Shown here piece by piece: positions 28,131 through 37,400 of a DNA stretch of 64,000 nucleotides. The number at the start of each line of letters is the position of its first letter. Position 1 is the first letter of the stretch. The translations under genes were made by a program, and so were the position numbers. The notes under the pieces were generated by a model. The model ran no database searches and was not told the DNA's origin. It saw only the letters and a program-made list of their open reading frames with translations. Source of the DNA: an uncultured Paracoccaceae bacterium (lineage in GTDB: Bacteria; Pseudomonadota; Alphaproteobacteria; Rhodobacterales; Rhodobacteraceae); assembly GCA_947492825.1 (NCBI GenBank), contig CANLNT010000002.1, forward strand, positions 380,501 through 444,500. The letters are read 5' to 3'.

Positions 28131-28526
28131 TCAGGTCGACGGCTTGATGATTGATGCTTGGTCCCAAGGTTGGGCGGCGTCGATGTAAATTGAGCGGGCG
28201 GGCACATACCTTTCTGGGTCATCCAGGGAAGACGCGTGGGCATAGATCCGGTCATTTGATCGTTCGCTGCGTCGGGTCAATTGTGAACCGCAGTTGGTGC
28301 AGAAACCGCTAAACGTGGACTGACCTGAGCCACCTTGCATTTCAAAGGTTTTGTAAGGGCCGTCGATTTGGAATGTGTTTCGTTCCAGCGGCACCATCTC
28401 AGAATGACCGGTTCCGGTCAGTTGTTGGCAATCGCGGCAATGACAGCGAAACATAGGTGCGTCGAACTGAAAGCCCTGAAATCGGACCAATCCGCATTTG
28501 CAACCACCGTGTACAGGGTTCGTCAT
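28131..28526 (-). CDS. GFA family (glutathione-dependent formaldehyde-activating-like) protein
   Basis: The 131-residue zinc protein has the GFA pattern of cysteines: GGCKCGLVRF near residue 8, CHCRDCQQLTGTGH near 29 and FCTNCGSQLTRRS near 72. Family members include glutathione-formaldehyde adduct-forming enzyme Gfa and CENP-V-like proteins; most have no known substrate. It is a single gene, convergent with the capsule-like gene. Confidence 0.85.
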   Translation of the reverse strand: MTNPVHGGCKCGLVRFQGFQFDAPMFRCHCRDCQQLTGTGHSEMVPLERNTFQIDGPYKTFEMQGGSGQSTFSGFCTNCGSQLTRRSERSNDRIYAHASSLDDPERYVPARSIYIDAAQPWDQASIIKPST

Positions 28527-28586
28527 GTCAAACTCTCCGTTTCGGAAAGCTTAGAGCCAACGAACCAAACTGTCAGCTATCCCATC

Positions 28587-28615
28587 AAAAAGGGCGCCCC
28601 GGTTTGGGACGCCCT
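28587..28615 (-). terminator. Rho-independent terminator of trxA
   Basis: Read on the minus strand, AGGGCG and CGCCCT form the outer stem, with TCCC/GGGG-type pairing inside and a short AAACC loop. A run of five T follows (28586-28590). It lies 20 bp after the trxA stop codon. Confidence 0.75.
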
Positions 28616-28635
28616 CAAACCTGTGGTCGTTTGGA

Positions 28636-28956
28636 TCAGATCGAGGATTCGATCCAGCTTTGCAATGCGGCCTTGGGGGCAGCGCCAGCTTTGTTAGAGA
28701 TCACTTCGCCGCCCTTGAACACGAACAGTGCCGGGATGCCGCGCACACCCATTTGAGCAGGAGAGTTTGGATTTTCGTCAACGTTCACTTTGACGATCTT
28801 TACTTTGCCTTCCATTTCGGATGACAGTTCTTCCAGTGCCGGGCCAATTTGCTTGCAGGGGCCGCACCATTCGGCCCAGAAATCGACAACAACGGGGATG
28901 TCAGACTGGCGCACTTCGGCGTCGAATGTGGCATCGGTGACAGCAACGGTGGCCAT
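28636..28956 (-). CDS. trxA: Thioredoxin
   Basis: The 106-residue protein has the redox site [13 protein letters not shown] near residue 30 and the cis-proline region [16 protein letters not shown]. Length and spacing are those of TrxA, the general cytoplasmic disulfide reductase. It lies downstream of addA on the same strand with a 58-bp gap, an order also known from other alphaproteobacteria. A terminator follows. Confidence 0.96.
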   Translation of the reverse strand: MATVAVTDATFDAEVRQSDIPVVVDFWAEWCGPCKQIGPALEELSSEMEGKVKIVKVNVDENPNSPAQMGVRGIPALFVFKGGEVISNKAGAAPKAALQSWIESSI

Positions 28957-29014
28957 GAGTATTCTCCAATAGGATAGGGTCAGGTGCGGAACCTAAGGAC
29001 GGCTAGGTCCGGGG

Positions 29015-32000
29015 TCAAGATGTCGTCACACGGGCGAGAGCGGCTGCAACAATTTGTGCCGGAAACGGCATCAGCGTGGCATTACGTGTCCACAGGATTG
29101 CGGTGTCGATCTGGCGATCGGGGTAAATCTGAGCCAAAGCAGCAGCATAGGCCCCCATTTGCCGCAGCAATCCTTCGGGAACCTCCTCCGCGCTGGGCGG
29201 CACCTTGCGGTTTGTTTTGAAATCCACTGCCAGAATATGCGTGTCAGTTATAATCAGACGGTCAATCGCACCATGAATGCGCGCGCCATTCAGGTCGGGC
29301 AAGTTGGCGGTGATTCCGACCTCTGCGCGGGCATCGGGCGCAAAAATATGTGCAAGGGCGGGCGTATCCAGCACGGTGATGGCGTCGGCAATCAGGGCTT
29401 GTGTAACTGCTTCGCTGTGCACATCGGGCGCGGCGGCCATCACGCGCGCCGCCATGTCGCGGCGTTGGGCCGCTGGAACTGTTGGCAAGTGTTCAAGCAA
29501 AAGGTGAAAGCTACGCCCAATGGCTAGCGCCTCTTCTTGATCCGCCTGTGCGGGGTCACCGGGTACGGTCTTTTCTCCGCCGAGATCAGAGGGGGATAGG
29601 GTCGCATTCCGCGTGACCTCTGGCAGGGGGGTGAAGTCAGGCAATTCCACTTTGGTGACCAACGGGTCAGTCGCGTGTTGCAGATGACCAGCATCCCACT
29701 CGCCATGGGTGTGGCGCAAGATCGGGAGTGAACCGGCCAACGCATCGTTGGCCCCGACTTGTGCCATGCCGATGTTGACAAGATCGTGCCAACTGTCGCC
29801 GTCTTTGCCCAGATCGCCTGCTGCACCGACAATCAGCCAGTTTTCCGCACGTGTCATGGCGACGTAAAGCAGGCGCAGGCGTTCATTCTTGAGCGCTGCG
29901 ACCTTGGCAGCGCGTTGGTCAGCGATGGCAGGGGGATCATCGGCGGCTTTGGTCTTCCAAAGCGCCGTTTCACCTGCAATCAGGATTTCGTCTTTCACGT
30001 CGGTCTTGCGGGCAGCGCAGTCGGGGAGGATGACAATCGGAGCTTCAAGCCCCTTTGAACCATGTACAGACATCACCCTGATCTGATCGCCCTGGTTGTC
30101 CATCTGGCGTTTGATTTCAAGATCGTCCGTATCCATCCACGACAGAAAGCCGGTCAGACTGGGTGTGCCCATGCTTTCAAACGCCAGAGCCTGCGACAGC
30201 AGCGCATCAATGCCATCCTCGGCCTCTGTGCCAAGCCGGGCCAGCAGGTTGCGGCGGCCATCGTGGCGCACAAGGATGCGGTCGATCAGGTCGTATGGGC
30301 GCAGGAAGTCGGCTTGTTTCAGCAGATCATGCAGGATTGCAAGAGTCTGTTGGTGGCTGGAATTGCGCAGCGCTTCCCACAACACACCTTTGGCGGGGCG
30401 GTGGTGTGCGAGTGTGTAAAGATCCTGTTCGGACCAGCCAAACAAAGGGGACCGCAGGGCGGCGGCAAGGCTGAGGTCGTCATCGGGCAGGGCAAGAAAG
30501 TTCAGCAAAGCCGCAATGTCGCGCACGGCCAGCACAGCGCCTACGCGGAACCGGTCAGCCCCGGCGACGCGCAATCCTGCGACCTTGCAGGCGCGGATGA
30601 TCTCGGAAAAGAGGGTGCTACGGCGCTGCACAAGGATCAGAAAGTCACCTTCGGTGATGCGCCTGCGGCCCGTGTCCTTCGGCAGGTACTCATCGGCGAT
30701 CATGCGCTTGATCTGACCGGCGATCTGGTTGGCCATCTGCACGTCATGATGGCTGGTCTGTGGTTGGTCGACGGGATTGTACCAGGCGTCTTTGTCTTTT
30801 TCCGGTTCTTCCGCCTTGTCGATGACGGGCCAAAGGTCCACGCGCCCGGGCATCTCGGATTTGAAGGCGATGTGAAATTCGTCGTGTCCAATTGCGTCCC
30901 GCTTGTCGGGATCAGCAAACGTTGCATCAACGGTGCTAAGGATTGCCTGCGACGACCGGAATGAGTGGCGCAAGTCGGTGGATCGGAGGCCTGGCCCGGG
31001 TGGTGCGAGGGCAGCATCGTAGTGCGCCTGCATGCGGTCAAATTCGCGCGGATCGGCACCTTGGAACGAATAGATTGATTGCTTTTTGTCACCGACGACA
31101 AAGATTGTGCGTGCATTTCCGTCACGCTCTGACACGCCAGAGGTCAGTTCCTGCGTCAGGTTCTTAATCACTGTCCATTGCGCGGGGCTGGTGTCTTGGG
31201 CTTCGTCCACCAAGACGTGGTCGATACCGCCGTCCAGCCGGTAAAGCACCCATTGCGCCACGCGCCAATCGGTCAAGAGCGCTGCCGCCTTGTCGATCAG
31301 ATCGTCAAAATCCAACAATCCACGGGCCGTCTTTTGGGCCGCGTAGCGGGTGACGAATGGGTGCGCAAAGTTGTGAAGCACGCGACTGCGTTCGAAAGCC
31401 TGGAGCGTCAGGCGCGTGTCGCGCGATGCTTCCACCTCCTCCATCAACACGATCAACGCGTCGATCAGTTCAGGATGAGCGGCACGCAAGGCCTTTGTCG
31501 GAAAGCTGTCAATCTTGGCGCCATATGGGGTTTTCGCCTTCTCACCGAAAAGAAAAGTGGATTCCAATATGGCCAGATCGTCGAACCCCGGTGCGTTGAG
31601 CGAGAGTTTCGCAAGTTTGTCGGCAGCCTTGTTGTCGTTGGTGCCACCTGTTCGCAGCACATTGATCAGATCGGTAATGATCTCTTGATTGTCGCGGCTG
31701 AAAACCTCGCTGATGAGAGCATCAGCGGATTGATCAGGCCGCAGATCCAAGGCCGCGCGCAGATCGTCAATCTGTGTCGGTGACGCAAAGTGTTTTCGCC
31801 TGCTGGTCACTTCCGCCAGCAGCTTGTCAATTTCAGCGCCTGTGAAATGTCGCATCAAGTCATGTACGACAGGGCGGTCAGGCCCTTGGGCCATCGCATC
31901 GACCACTTCCGCGCGCAAAAGGACGGCGGCGCGATCCTCCATTTCCTGAAACTGCGGGCTTACCCCGGCCTCGAGCGGGAAACGGCGCAGGATGCTGGCA

Positions 32001-32380
32001 CAGAAAGAGTGGATCGTTTGAATCTTCAACCCGCCCGGGGTTTCAATCGCGCTGGCAAACAGCGTGCGAGCCTTTGACAGCGAAATGGCATCAAGGGATT
32101 GATCGACGCCGAGTTGCGCAAGTTGGTCGCGTAAATCGGCATCATCTTTCATCGCCCAGTCACCCAGACGTTGAAAGAGGCGGTTCTGCATCTCAGCCGC
32201 GGCGGCCTTGGTGTAAGTCAGACACAGGATGTTTTGCGGCGCCGTCCTGCCCAGCAACAAGCGCGCGACGCGGTCCGTCAAAACGCGGGTTTTGCCCGAG
32301 CCGGCATTCGCCGTCAGCCAGGTTGAGGCGACGGGGTTGGCCGCGTCGACCTGACGTTGGCTGGCCTCATCACGGATCAT
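29015..32380 (-). CDS. addA: Double-strand break repair helicase AddA
   Basis: The 1121-residue helicase-nuclease works with AddB to process broken DNA ends for RecA. UvrD-type motifs are visible: TANAGSGKTRVLTDRVARLL (motif I, near residue 25), VDEAQDTSPAQW (II), FVVGDKKQSIYSFQGADP (III), VMSVHGSKGLEAPIV (V) and LLYVAMTRAE (VI). The C-terminal nuclease has LAVDFKTNRKVP. The ATG at 32380 overlaps the addB stop (ATGA); upstream codons to 32419 lie in addB. Confidence 0.97.
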   Translation of the reverse strand: MIRDEASQRQVDAANPVASTWLTANAGSGKTRVLTDRVARLLLGRTAPQNILCLTYTKAAAAEMQNRLFQRLGDWAMKDDADLRDQLAQLGVDQSLDAISLSKARTLFASAIETPGGLKIQTIHSFCASILRRFPLEAGVSPQFQEMEDRAAVLLRAEVVDAMAQGPDRPVVHDLMRHFTGAEIDKLLAEVTSRRKHFASPTQIDDLRAALDLRPDQSADALISEVFSRDNQEIITDLINVLRTGGTNDNKAADKLAKLSLNAPGFDDLAILESTFLFGEKAKTPYGAKIDSFPTKALRAAHPELIDALIVLMEEVEASRDTRLTLQAFERSRVLHNFAHPFVTRYAAQKTARGLLDFDDLIDKAAALLTDWRVAQWVLYRLDGGIDHVLVDEAQDTSPAQWTVIKNLTQELTSGVSERDGNARTIFVVGDKKQSIYSFQGADPREFDRMQAHYDAALAPPGPGLRSTDLRHSFRSSQAILSTVDATFADPDKRDAIGHDEFHIAFKSEMPGRVDLWPVIDKAEEPEKDKDAWYNPVDQPQTSHHDVQMANQIAGQIKRMIADEYLPKDTGRRRITEGDFLILVQRRSTLFSEIIRACKVAGLRVAGADRFRVGAVLAVRDIAALLNFLALPDDDLSLAAALRSPLFGWSEQDLYTLAHHRPAKGVLWEALRNSSHQQTLAILHDLLKQADFLRPYDLIDRILVRHDGRRNLLARLGTEAEDGIDALLSQALAFESMGTPSLTGFLSWMDTDDLEIKRQMDNQGDQIRVMSVHGSKGLEAPIVILPDCAARKTDVKDEILIAGETALWKTKAADDPPAIADQRAAKVAALKNERLRLLYVAMTRAENWLIVGAAGDLGKDGDSWHDLVNIGMAQVGANDALAGSLPILRHTHGEWDAGHLQHATDPLVTKVELPDFTPLPEVTRNATLSPSDLGGEKTVPGDPAQADQEEALAIGRSFHLLLEHLPTVPAAQRRDMAARVMAAAPDVHSEAVTQALIADAITVLDTPALAHIFAPDARAEVGITANLPDLNGARIHGAIDRLIITDTHILAVDFKTNRKVPPSAEEVPEGLLRQMGAYAAALAQIYPDRQIDTAILWTRNATLMPFPAQIVAAALARVTTS

Positions 32381-35295
32381 GTCAGGTCCACCGGTTCGGA
32401 ATCGTCGCTGATATCCCATTCGCCAAACCGTGAAAGGTGGTCAAAATCGCTGTGATCCGTGGTCGAAAACATCGCCATACGGGCAGAATATCCACGATCT
32501 GGCCGCTGCCAACGCTGCATCAGAGCAACGAAGTTGGTCCAGACCTCACGCGCCGGATAATCGGCCAGGGGCGCGGGCGTGGTGACGGTATCGCGCGACA
32601 CACCTAGAAAGCTTGCCCCGGCAACTGGCATCTGGCCAAGTTCTGGAAAGGCACCTTGTTCGACCATCGCCGCCTCGAGCAAGAGCTGTTTGTCGAAAAG
32701 CTCTTGCTGGAGTTTGCTTGGCACGGCACCAGTCTTGTAGTCATAGATCAACGCCTTGCCGTCATCCGTCGCGTCAAAGCGGTCTGCCTTGCAGGTCAGC
32801 GTGACGCCGGTCTGACCGACGCCAATTTCGCCCTTGGCTTCTGCCAGTTTGAAGGTCGCCGCGTCTTGCCGTGCTGCCTCGTCCGTAAGAAACGCAGCTG
32901 CGACCTGTTCCATCCGGGCCAACCATTGCAAGCGCACCGCGGGCCATGGACAGTGAAGTTCCAATTCATGTGCTGCGATGTCGTGTAGCCGTGTCAACGC
33001 AGCGGGGTCGCGAGCGTCATGGCGTTCCGAAATGAAAACCTCGAGGATTTTGTGAATGATCTCGCCCCGCAACGGCGCGTCGGCGCTGGGCTGAAGCGGA
33101 TCGAGTTTGTTCAGGCGCAGGACCTTGCGCGCATAAATTGCGTAAGGATCGCGGATCAGTGTTTTGATTTGCGTGACCGACAGCGATTTGGGTCGTGCCG
33201 CAACCGGGGGTCGCGGCGACGGGCGCGTGGCACGGGGCACATCGGCGGCAGGGGCGTTCAAGGCGGTCGCCATCGCAAGCCAGTCGTGACCGCGCGCGCG
33301 CATTGCCGTCAATGCATCGGGGCCGTTCTGGTCCGGCAGCCCAGCCAGAAGGTTGGTCAAACGGTTGACCCAGCGCGATGGCACGGTTTCGGCGTCAGCA
33401 GATCGTTTGGCGCGGGTGATCCACACCTCTTTGCCCGCGACGGCCTGCTGATAGTCATGAGCAGAAAGCCCGATGCGACGTTCAGGCAACAACAAGCCGG
33501 CAGAAAGCCGCATCTGTCTGTTCAGCCATGGATCGGGTGTTGGCGTTTCGGGCCAAGTGCCGTCGTTCATCCCGCCGAGGATGACCAGATCAGCGCCGCC
33601 TACCCGCGCCTCGAGCGTGCCCCAGATTAGAATTCCCGGATGGCCAAGGTCGCGATCCCGGACAGAGCCTGCGCTGAGCAGATTGCCAAAAAGGGCGCGG
33701 TAGTCTGCGATAGAAAGCGGTCCGGCTGCGTCGGCGTCGCGCGCGATCATGTCACACACGCTGCGCGCTTCGCGACCCGCCTTTTCGTCCCAAAGCGGCC
33801 CGGTGTCATCCTTGGATCCGGCGGACAGACGTTCGGCAAGCGCCACATGACGCGCCAGATGATCTGACAAAGTGGCGTCGGTATCTGCTGCCGCTTCGGT
33901 CAGGATCGTCCCAATCCACTGTGCCCAAGGCACGGCATCAGGTTCTTTTTCCGCTTCGCCCGCTGCCCAATTGGTCAAATCCGAGGCGGTCAGAAATGGT
34001 GGACCGTAGCGGCGTAGGCGCATCTCTAGCCGCCGGGTGCGGAGGAGGTGGGTGTTGCGACCTTCACCAGCGTGGGTCAGCGGATGTTTGAGCAGGATCA
34101 GCAATGCCTCGGCCGTTGCGGTTTGCCCCATCAGATCGACCACGTGGCGCAGCAAGCGGCCAGAAGCGGTTTGCGCCAATGGGACGCCCGCGCTGTCGTC
34201 TGGTGTAATGTCCCAACGGTCAAGTGCTGCGGTGACCTGTCGGGTCAAGTTGCGGTCGGGTGTGATCAACGCGGCGGTTTGCCCATCTTGTGCGGCTTGG
34301 CGCAGTCGCAGCGCAATTGCCTCTGCCTCTGCCCTTGGGCTTTCGGCCTCGACCAATGTTACATCTTTGGTCGGAAGTGTCAGGTCGCCCAGCGCAGGCC
34401 CTTCCGCGCGCCAAGCATCTGTCACCGGTGCCGGGCGAAGGGAGAGTGAAATTAGCCGGTTGCGCGGGGTGTTGGGCATGTTGACCCATTGCCCGACCTG
34501 TTCGGGTCGCATGGTAAGGCCATCCAGCAAGCGGCGATATCGGAATTGCGGATGATCCTCTGCCGTCAGCGGATCGTCCAGCGCGGACCAATAGGTTTTC
34601 AGATCGGGGTCAAACCCGGGCAGTAGCAGCGCACCTTGCGGCAGACGCGCGACAGCTTGCATGAAAACCTGCGTCGCACCCCGCGATCCGGTTGAACCTG
34701 CAACGATAATGGGATGATCCGGTGGTTTGTCCTGCCAGCGGGCCGCCAATTGGGTCGCCACACGTCGAAGCCGTGCTTGCGCATCCGGCGGGCGATCATC
34801 GGCGTCAAAGAAGGGGCGCAAGATGTTCAGGAACTGCAGGGCGCGCTGCCAGTGGCCGGATTGGTCGGTGACGTCCAGCTTTGACAGCGCGTCGGGTGAT
34901 ACGCCTTCGCCGTGCATCTCTTCCATCAGGTTGGCGAGGCTGTCGGACAGATCGTAAAGTGCTGACCGTGGCGCAAGATCTGGTTCCTTGTCCAGCAGGG
35001 CTGCGACGAACGTCGAAAGCTCTAATCTGCGGCGCAGCGCGGGCACGGGCATGGGAATACCGGCCTGCGTCGCCTCGAACCCCAGATCGGTGACAAGGCG
35101 AACCTGCGGCAAGAGCCGCGCAGGGCCTGCGTCAAACAACGCACGGATGCGGCGTTGCATTCGGGTTGTGTTGACGTAGACAACGGTGCGCGAAAGGTCG
35201 TCGGCGCGGGCGGTTAACCCATCCACAAGTGAGACAGGAAAATCCGCGCCGGGTGACGTGCCAAAGACGCGGGGGGTGTCGATCGGGTCAAACAT
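32377..35295 (-). CDS. addB: Double-strand break repair protein AddB
   Basis: The 972-residue partner of AddA has an N-terminal inactivated helicase-like part (VVYVNTTRMQRRIRALFD near residue 40, with no Walker A). The C-terminal PD-(D/E)XK nuclease carries LIYDYKTGAVPSKLQQELF. IWGTLEARVGGADLVILGGMNDGTWP (as LEARVGGADLVILGGMNDG) is a family hallmark. I see no four-cysteine iron-sulfur pattern such as Gram-positive AddB has. It overlaps murU by 8 bp and addA by 4 bp. Confidence 0.95.
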   Translation of the reverse strand: MFDPIDTPRVFGTSPGADFPVSLVDGLTARADDLSRTVVYVNTTRMQRRIRALFDAGPARLLPQVRLVTDLGFEATQAGIPMPVPALRRRLELSTFVAALLDKEPDLAPRSALYDLSDSLANLMEEMHGEGVSPDALSKLDVTDQSGHWQRALQFLNILRPFFDADDRPPDAQARLRRVATQLAARWQDKPPDHPIIVAGSTGSRGATQVFMQAVARLPQGALLLPGFDPDLKTYWSALDDPLTAEDHPQFRYRRLLDGLTMRPEQVGQWVNMPNTPRNRLISLSLRPAPVTDAWRAEGPALGDLTLPTKDVTLVEAESPRAEAEAIALRLRQAAQDGQTAALITPDRNLTRQVTAALDRWDITPDDSAGVPLAQTASGRLLRHVVDLMGQTATAEALLILLKHPLTHAGEGRNTHLLRTRRLEMRLRRYGPPFLTASDLTNWAAGEAEKEPDAVPWAQWIGTILTEAAADTDATLSDHLARHVALAERLSAGSKDDTGPLWDEKAGREARSVCDMIARDADAAGPLSIADYRALFGNLLSAGSVRDRDLGHPGILIWGTLEARVGGADLVILGGMNDGTWPETPTPDPWLNRQMRLSAGLLLPERRIGLSAHDYQQAVAGKEVWITRAKRSADAETVPSRWVNRLTNLLAGLPDQNGPDALTAMRARGHDWLAMATALNAPAADVPRATRPSPRPPVAARPKSLSVTQIKTLIRDPYAIYARKVLRLNKLDPLQPSADAPLRGEIIHKILEVFISERHDARDPAALTRLHDIAAHELELHCPWPAVRLQWLARMEQVAAAFLTDEAARQDAATFKLAEAKGEIGVGQTGVTLTCKADRFDATDDGKALIYDYKTGAVPSKLQQELFDKQLLLEAAMVEQGAFPELGQMPVAGASFLGVSRDTVTTPAPLADYPAREVWTNFVALMQRWQRPDRGYSARMAMFSTTDHSDFDHLSRFGEWDISDDSEPVDLT

Positions 35296-35968
35296 GGCGG
35301 CTTAGCAATTCCTCTGCCAGGGGAATGCTGTCAGGTTTGCCAACGTCGCACCAGTGACCGGGGTATTCGACGCCAAAAAGACCAGCTTGTGCGGCGGCGC
35401 GGTCCCACAGGACGTTCATTGAAAAGGCGATGTCCGGAATGTCATTCAGCTCGGCTGTGCGGGTCAGTTGCAGTCCAGTGTAGATCGGGCCTGGGCCGCG
35501 AGAAAGCTGTCCATCTGCGGCAATCAGGAAATCGCCCTTGCCGGGGTGCCCGATCGCGCGCGATTGCGGGACCACCAGCAGCAAAGACTGCATCGTATCG
35601 CGCCAAGCGGCGCACAGCACGTCGATCGGATTGGGGCCGCGCCAAACTGCATCTGTGTTCAAGGTCAAAACAGGGTCGCCACCCAACAGCGGCAGCGCCT
35701 TTCGCAGCCCGCCGCCTGTTTCAAGGCGCAGATCAGTTTCGTCAGAAAACAGGATATCCTGCCCAGCAAGGTGGTCCCGGATCATTTGGCCCTTGTAGTG
35801 CAAGTTCACCACACGCCTCCCGACGCATGGTGAACGGGTCAAATCCAAAGCGTGGTCTAGCAGATTGCGCCCGGCTACAGAGATCAACGGCTTGGGGCGG
35901 TCGCGGGTCAGATTGCCCATGCGCGTACCCAGCCCGGCAGCAAATAGGAGGATAGGATAAGTCGTCAT
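35288..35968 (-). CDS. murU: N-acetylmuramate 1-phosphate uridylyltransferase-like nucleotidyltransferase
   Basis: The 226-residue nucleotidyltransferase starts TTYPILLFAAGLGTRMGNLT, the GXGTRM nucleotide loop. RPKPLISVAGRNLLDHALD and VLTLNTDAVWRG follow. Its place directly behind an AmgK-like kinase (4-bp overlap) fits MurU, which makes UDP-MurNAc in peptidoglycan recycling that bypasses de novo synthesis and confers fosfomycin tolerance in some bacteria. A general sugar-phosphate nucleotidyltransferase role cannot be excluded. The frame is open to 36214, but the ATG at 35968 is the family start. Confidence 0.82.
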   Translation of the reverse strand: MTTYPILLFAAGLGTRMGNLTRDRPKPLISVAGRNLLDHALDLTRSPCVGRRVVNLHYKGQMIRDHLAGQDILFSDETDLRLETGGGLRKALPLLGGDPVLTLNTDAVWRGPNPIDVLCAAWRDTMQSLLLVVPQSRAIGHPGKGDFLIAADGQLSRGPGPIYTGLQLTRTAELNDIPDIAFSMNVLWDRAAAQAGLFGVEYPGHWCDVGKPDSIPLAEELLSRHV

Positions 35969-36900
35969 GCAAAGCCTGCCTGTGCTGGTGTCGGCAGCTG
36001 AGAGACCAAAACTGCACGCAAATCTTGAAGCGCTGGATGATCCAGATCTGCCATTAGATTTGCCCAAACGCGCGGCATCAGGGCCTGATATTTCGGCTTT
36101 GCATCCTCTCGGATCAGACGGGCAAACACCCCGAGGATGCGCAGATTGCGCTGGGCACCTAGGGAGGCCAACTGGGGCGCAAAGCTGTCGCGCCCGGTCC
36201 CCGTTTGGGTGCAATAATAATCCGTCATCTGCGCCACAACGTCCGGTGCGACTGGACGACGAATGTCGCGTAGCAAAGACGCAAGATCATATCCCGGCGG
36301 CGCGATGAAGGCATCCTGGAAGTCCAAAAGCCCAATACGATCAGTGCCAGAGTTATTGGGCCTCCAGATCAGGTTTTCGGCGTGAAAATCACGGAGCGCC
36401 AAGACGTCAGGTGCGTCGACCAGACTGTCAAATTGTTGCGTCACACATCGCGCCAAGACGTCGGCATCGGCTTGTGGTGCATAATGAGTGGCCGTGATCC
36501 GCACCATGTCACCAGCGACCTTTGGAGTCATGACCGGCAAGGGCGGCGGCGTGACGTCTTTTAGGCGCACCACGACATCGACCGCAGCTTGATACAGCGT
36601 TTTGGCAGACGCGCCGGCCTCGAGCGCCTTTGCGATATCGATCTGGCCGAGATCTTCGAGGACCAGAAATGGATCAGCGCGGTGAAGCACCTTGGGCGCG
36701 CAAAGCCCCTGTTGGGCCAGAAACACGGCCATGTCGGTGAATGGATCGAGCGCAACAGGACCGCTGTTCATCAGCACAACGGTTTGATCATTTGCCCCGG
36801 TCAGTCGAGCGTAACTGCGGGCAGAGGCGTCACCCGCAATCTTGCTGTGGCGCCAGTCCGCCCAGGGCGTCCCAGCGAGAGGATCGGCCAAGTCAGACAT
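35965..36900 (-). CDS. amgK: Anomeric N-acetylmuramate/glucosamine kinase-like phosphotransferase
   Basis: The 311-residue aminoglycoside-phosphotransferase-fold kinase has GDASARSYARL near residue 24, PFLVLEDLG, the catalytic loop LALRDFHAENLIWRP near residue 185 and the metal-binding IGLLDFQDAF. With murU next to it, it should phosphorylate the anomeric hydroxyl of recycled MurNAc. The chosen ATG at 36900 overlaps tsaE by 8 bp; another three codons earlier is also possible. Confidence 0.82.
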   Translation of the reverse strand: MSDLADPLAGTPWADWRHSKIAGDASARSYARLTGANDQTVVLMNSGPVALDPFTDMAVFLAQQGLCAPKVLHRADPFLVLEDLGQIDIAKALEAGASAKTLYQAAVDVVVRLKDVTPPPLPVMTPKVAGDMVRITATHYAPQADADVLARCVTQQFDSLVDAPDVLALRDFHAENLIWRPNNSGTDRIGLLDFQDAFIAPPGYDLASLLRDIRRPVAPDVVAQMTDYYCTQTGTGRDSFAPQLASLGAQRNLRILGVFARLIREDAKPKYQALMPRVWANLMADLDHPALQDLRAVLVSQLPTPAQAGFA

Positions 36901-37360
36901 CCAGCACATCCAGCCGCTCTGCCCAGTTACCTGGCATGCTCAAGGTAAGGTGATGCGCCGGATCACCTGCGGTGAACTTGAGTTGTAGCGCATCGGGGGG
37001 GGCTTGCTGGCCTAGTCGGTCTGGCCATTCAATCAGGCAGATCGCTGTTTCAAGCGCCTCATCAAGCCCAAGCTCAAAGACTTCTTGGGGGTCGGTCAGG
37101 CGATAAAGGTCGCAGTGCCAGATTGTCAGATCAGCATCGTCGTAGGTTTGAACGAGCGTAAATGTGGGTGAGGGTACATCTTCTTCCCAGCCAAGGCGCG
37201 CGCGGATCAGGGCGCGTGCAAAGGCTGATTTGCCCGCGCCAATTTCACCTGACAGCAAAAGCGTGTCGCCAGCGCGCAGCAACGGTGCGATCGCAGCCGC
37301 AAACCGCGCTGTGGCATCTTCGTCTGGCAATGTGACGGAACGGGTCTGGGGCGCGGACAT
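36893..37360 (-). CDS. tsaE: tRNA t6A synthesis ATPase TsaE
   Basis: The 155-residue ATPase supports TsaD/TsaB in making t6A on tRNAs reading ANN codons. Walker A is LSGEIGAGKSAFARALIRA near residue 38; VPSPTFTLVQTYDDADLTIWHCDLYRL is the switch and Walker B region (key run IWHCDLYRL). It stands between the divL-like gene (41 bp upstream) and amgK. TsaD is encoded at 49448-50524. Confidence 0.95.
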   Translation of the reverse strand: MSAPQTRSVTLPDEDATARFAAAIAPLLRAGDTLLLSGEIGAGKSAFARALIRARLGWEEDVPSPTFTLVQTYDDADLTIWHCDLYRLTDPQEVFELGLDEALETAICLIEWPDRLGQQAPPDALQLKFTAGDPAHHLTLSMPGNWAERLDVLDV

Positions 37361-37400
37361 GGGTGCAGATTATGCAGCACACCGTTCGCTGCAAGTGCAA

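Noticed and set aside
37361-37400. Frameshift explaining the missing kinase domain of the DivL-like protein
   Set aside because: Only 40 bases separate its stop from the tsaE start, so there is no room for a lost DHp/ATPase region.
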